Shown: positions 6,789-7,517 of the stretch, in pieces | How the letters are laid out: every line of letters starts with the position of its first letter | How positions within the stretch are numbered: position 1 is the stretch's first letter | NCBI GenBank assembly: GCA_010365205.1 | Contig: JAAFGU010000114.1 | Span: 1-7,517, forward strand | DNA: 7,517 nt | From: Aromatoleum sp. | GTDB lineage: Bacteria; Pseudomonadota; Gammaproteobacteria; Burkholderiales; Casimicrobiaceae | Reading direction: 5' to 3' | The notes under the pieces: model-generated | What the model was told of the DNA's origin: nothing | Seen by the model: only the letters and a program-made list of their open reading frames with translations | Databases searched by the model: none | Made by a program: the position numbers and the translations under genes

Positions 6789-6911
6789 CGCGTTTCGACA
6801 ATCGCCGCGACATTGCGTCACATTGTTGCCTTCACCCACGCAGGCGCGCGGCTCCGGACATCGTCGGCGCACCGAAGCGACGCGCGGAGGTGCAAAGTGA
6901 GCGCCAACCTG

Positions 6912-6924
6912 CGCGCCTGGCGCG
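6912..6924 (-). repeat. GC palindrome downstream of ubiH
   Basis: CGCGCCAGGCGCG on the minus strand is a perfect 13-bp palindrome around one centre base, 7 bp after the ubiH stop. As RNA it can form a 5-bp all-GC stem with a 3-nt loop. It is followed by CAGGUUGG rather than a U run, so it may protect a 3' end or slow polymerase, but it is not a standard terminator. Confidence 0.35.
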
Positions 6925-6931
6925 TCGGAGT

Positions 6932-7517
6932 CTAGCGCAGTCCAAACAGCATCGCTCGCGTGAATGCCCGCTTCACCGGCGGCACCGCGTCCAGCAGGGT
7001 CAGCGCGACGCCGCGCGGCCAACGAACGAATGGCGAATCGTTGCCGAAGACGCCGATGAGCCCGTGCGTGAACGCGATACCGGCCAGGCGATCGGGCCGG
7101 CGGGCGCGCAGGTAGCGATCGAGCATCGCCCGCTCGCCGATCGCTTCGCGCGGCGTGTCGACAATTACCTGCGCCAGCTGCCATGCGTCGCGCAGGCCGA
7201 CGTTGAACCCCTGCCCGGCCACCGGATGCAGCGTCTGCGCCGCATTGCCCAACACCACGCAGTGCGCGGCCGCCGGATCGCGTGCATATTCCATCCGAAG
7301 CGGAAACATCCGGCGATCGGCCACCCGCTCGAAACGGCCCGCGTCCGTTCCAAAGTGCTTCGCCAGCGCGGCAAGGAAATCGGCATCGTCGAGCGCGATC
7401 AGCGCCTCCGCGTGAGCCGCGGTCGCGGTCCAGACGAGGCCGTAATGGTCGCCCTCCGGCAGCAGCGCCACCGGACCCTCCGGCGTGAAACGCTCATAGG
7501 CGCGGCCCTCGTGCGGC
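6932..7517 (-). CDS. ubiH: UbiH-type FAD-dependent ubiquinone-biosynthesis hydroxylase (5' part outside the window)
   Basis: The C-terminal 194 residues of a flavin monooxygenase of the UbiH/UbiF/VisC group, which hydroxylates the polyprenyl-phenol ring in ubiquinone synthesis at the inner membrane. The frame runs through the right edge, so the N-terminal FAD-binding Rossmann fold is not seen. Visible are YERFTPEGPVALLPEGDHYGLVW (starting at the seventh visible residue), FPLRMEYAR, and the second FAD motif GNAAQTLHPVAGQGFNVGLRDAWQLA. GNAAQTLHP is typical of UbiH, whereas UbiI and UbiF usually have GDAAHTINP; that is why UbiH is preferred. The tail RRPDRLAGIAFTHGLIGVF and the Arg-rich end also fit. 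A GTG at 7469-7471 is an internal Val codon, not a start. The stop is TAG at 6932-6934. Confidence 0.88.
   Translation of the reverse strand, partial: PHEGRAYERFTPEGPVALLPEGDHYGLVWTATAAHAEALIALDDADFLAALAKHFGTDAGRFERVADRRMFPLRMEYARDPAAAHCVVLGNAAQTLHPVAGQGFNVGLRDAWQLAQVIVDTPREAIGERAMLDRYLRARRPDRLAGIAFTHGLIGVFGNDSPFVRWPRGVALTLLDAVPPVKRAFTRAMLFGLR

Larger units (their letters stand above)
6711..6931 (-). other. ubiH-dusB intergenic region
   Basis: This 221-bp spacer is the largest gap in the window. From the ubiH side it holds a 13-bp GC palindrome just after the ubiH stop (6912-6924), a GC-rich stretch with nothing recognisable, two ACATTG motifs with a nearby inverted CAAT (6799-6825), and the TATAAT promoter before dusB. 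No intrinsic terminator with a U run is visible, so some read-through from ubiH into dusB is possible. No convincing small gene is present: reading frames across it are continuations or shadows of the flanking genes. Confidence 0.7.

Noticed and set aside
5635..6813. Upstream extension of the fis frame to 6813
   Set aside because: The added sequence is an out-of-frame reading of dusB. The GTG at 5634 gives a normal-length Fis with a ribosome site.
6711..6931. Purine riboswitch, PurR-type box or canonical Fis site in the dusB leader
   Set aside because: The leader is too short for a purine riboswitch, and no full match to the known PurR palindrome or the 15-bp Fis core could be read on either strand.
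6711..7184. N-terminal extension of dusB to an ATG at 7184, giving a 517-residue protein
   Set aside because: The extra 158 residues are low-complexity, overlap the real ubiH frame and resemble no DusB. The family N-terminus fits the GTG at 6710, downstream of the TATAAT.

Overview
The window is a GC-rich stretch (about two thirds G+C by eye) of ordinary chromosomal housekeeping DNA. It most likely comes from a betaproteobacterium. The reasons are a short Fis encoded directly after dusB, a BPSS1780-like membrane protein, a UbiH-type FAD hydroxylase just upstream of dusB, and protein sequences for DusB, Fis, PurH, PurD and HemF that read like the proteobacterial versions. The gene order is not one I can tie to a named genus. 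No tRNA, rRNA, CRISPR array, insertion sequence or prophage piece is visible.

Layout, left to right. At the left edge is the 3' part of a plus-strand integral membrane protein gene (BPSS1780-like). It meets a long minus-strand block tail to tail, with only 13 bp between stop codons. In transcription order (right to left) that block is: the 3' end of ubiH at the right edge; a 221-bp spacer with a clear TATAAT -10 element; then dusB, fis, purH, purD, hemF, a Nudix hydrolase gene and acyP. Spacings inside the block are a 4-bp overlap (dusB/fis), 29 bp (fis/purH), 10 bp (purH/purD), 84 bp (purD/hemF), 1 bp (hemF/Nudix) and a 4-bp overlap (Nudix/acyP). This fits one operon, or one main transcript with a possible secondary start before hemF.

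The genes share biosynthesis and growth-rate themes rather than one pathway: tRNA dihydrouridine synthesis (DusB), nucleoid and growth-phase regulation (Fis), purine synthesis (PurD, step two; PurH, the last two steps to IMP), aerobic haem synthesis (HemF), ubiquinone synthesis (UbiH), and two small phosphate-bond hydrolases (Nudix, acylphosphatase).

I looked for an undescribed system and found none. The points worth a second look are regulatory: the dusB-fis promoter with its GC-rich discriminator, a hairpin that fills the fis-purH gap, and a palindrome and short repeats in the hemF leader. Several very long antisense reading frames are composition artefacts.
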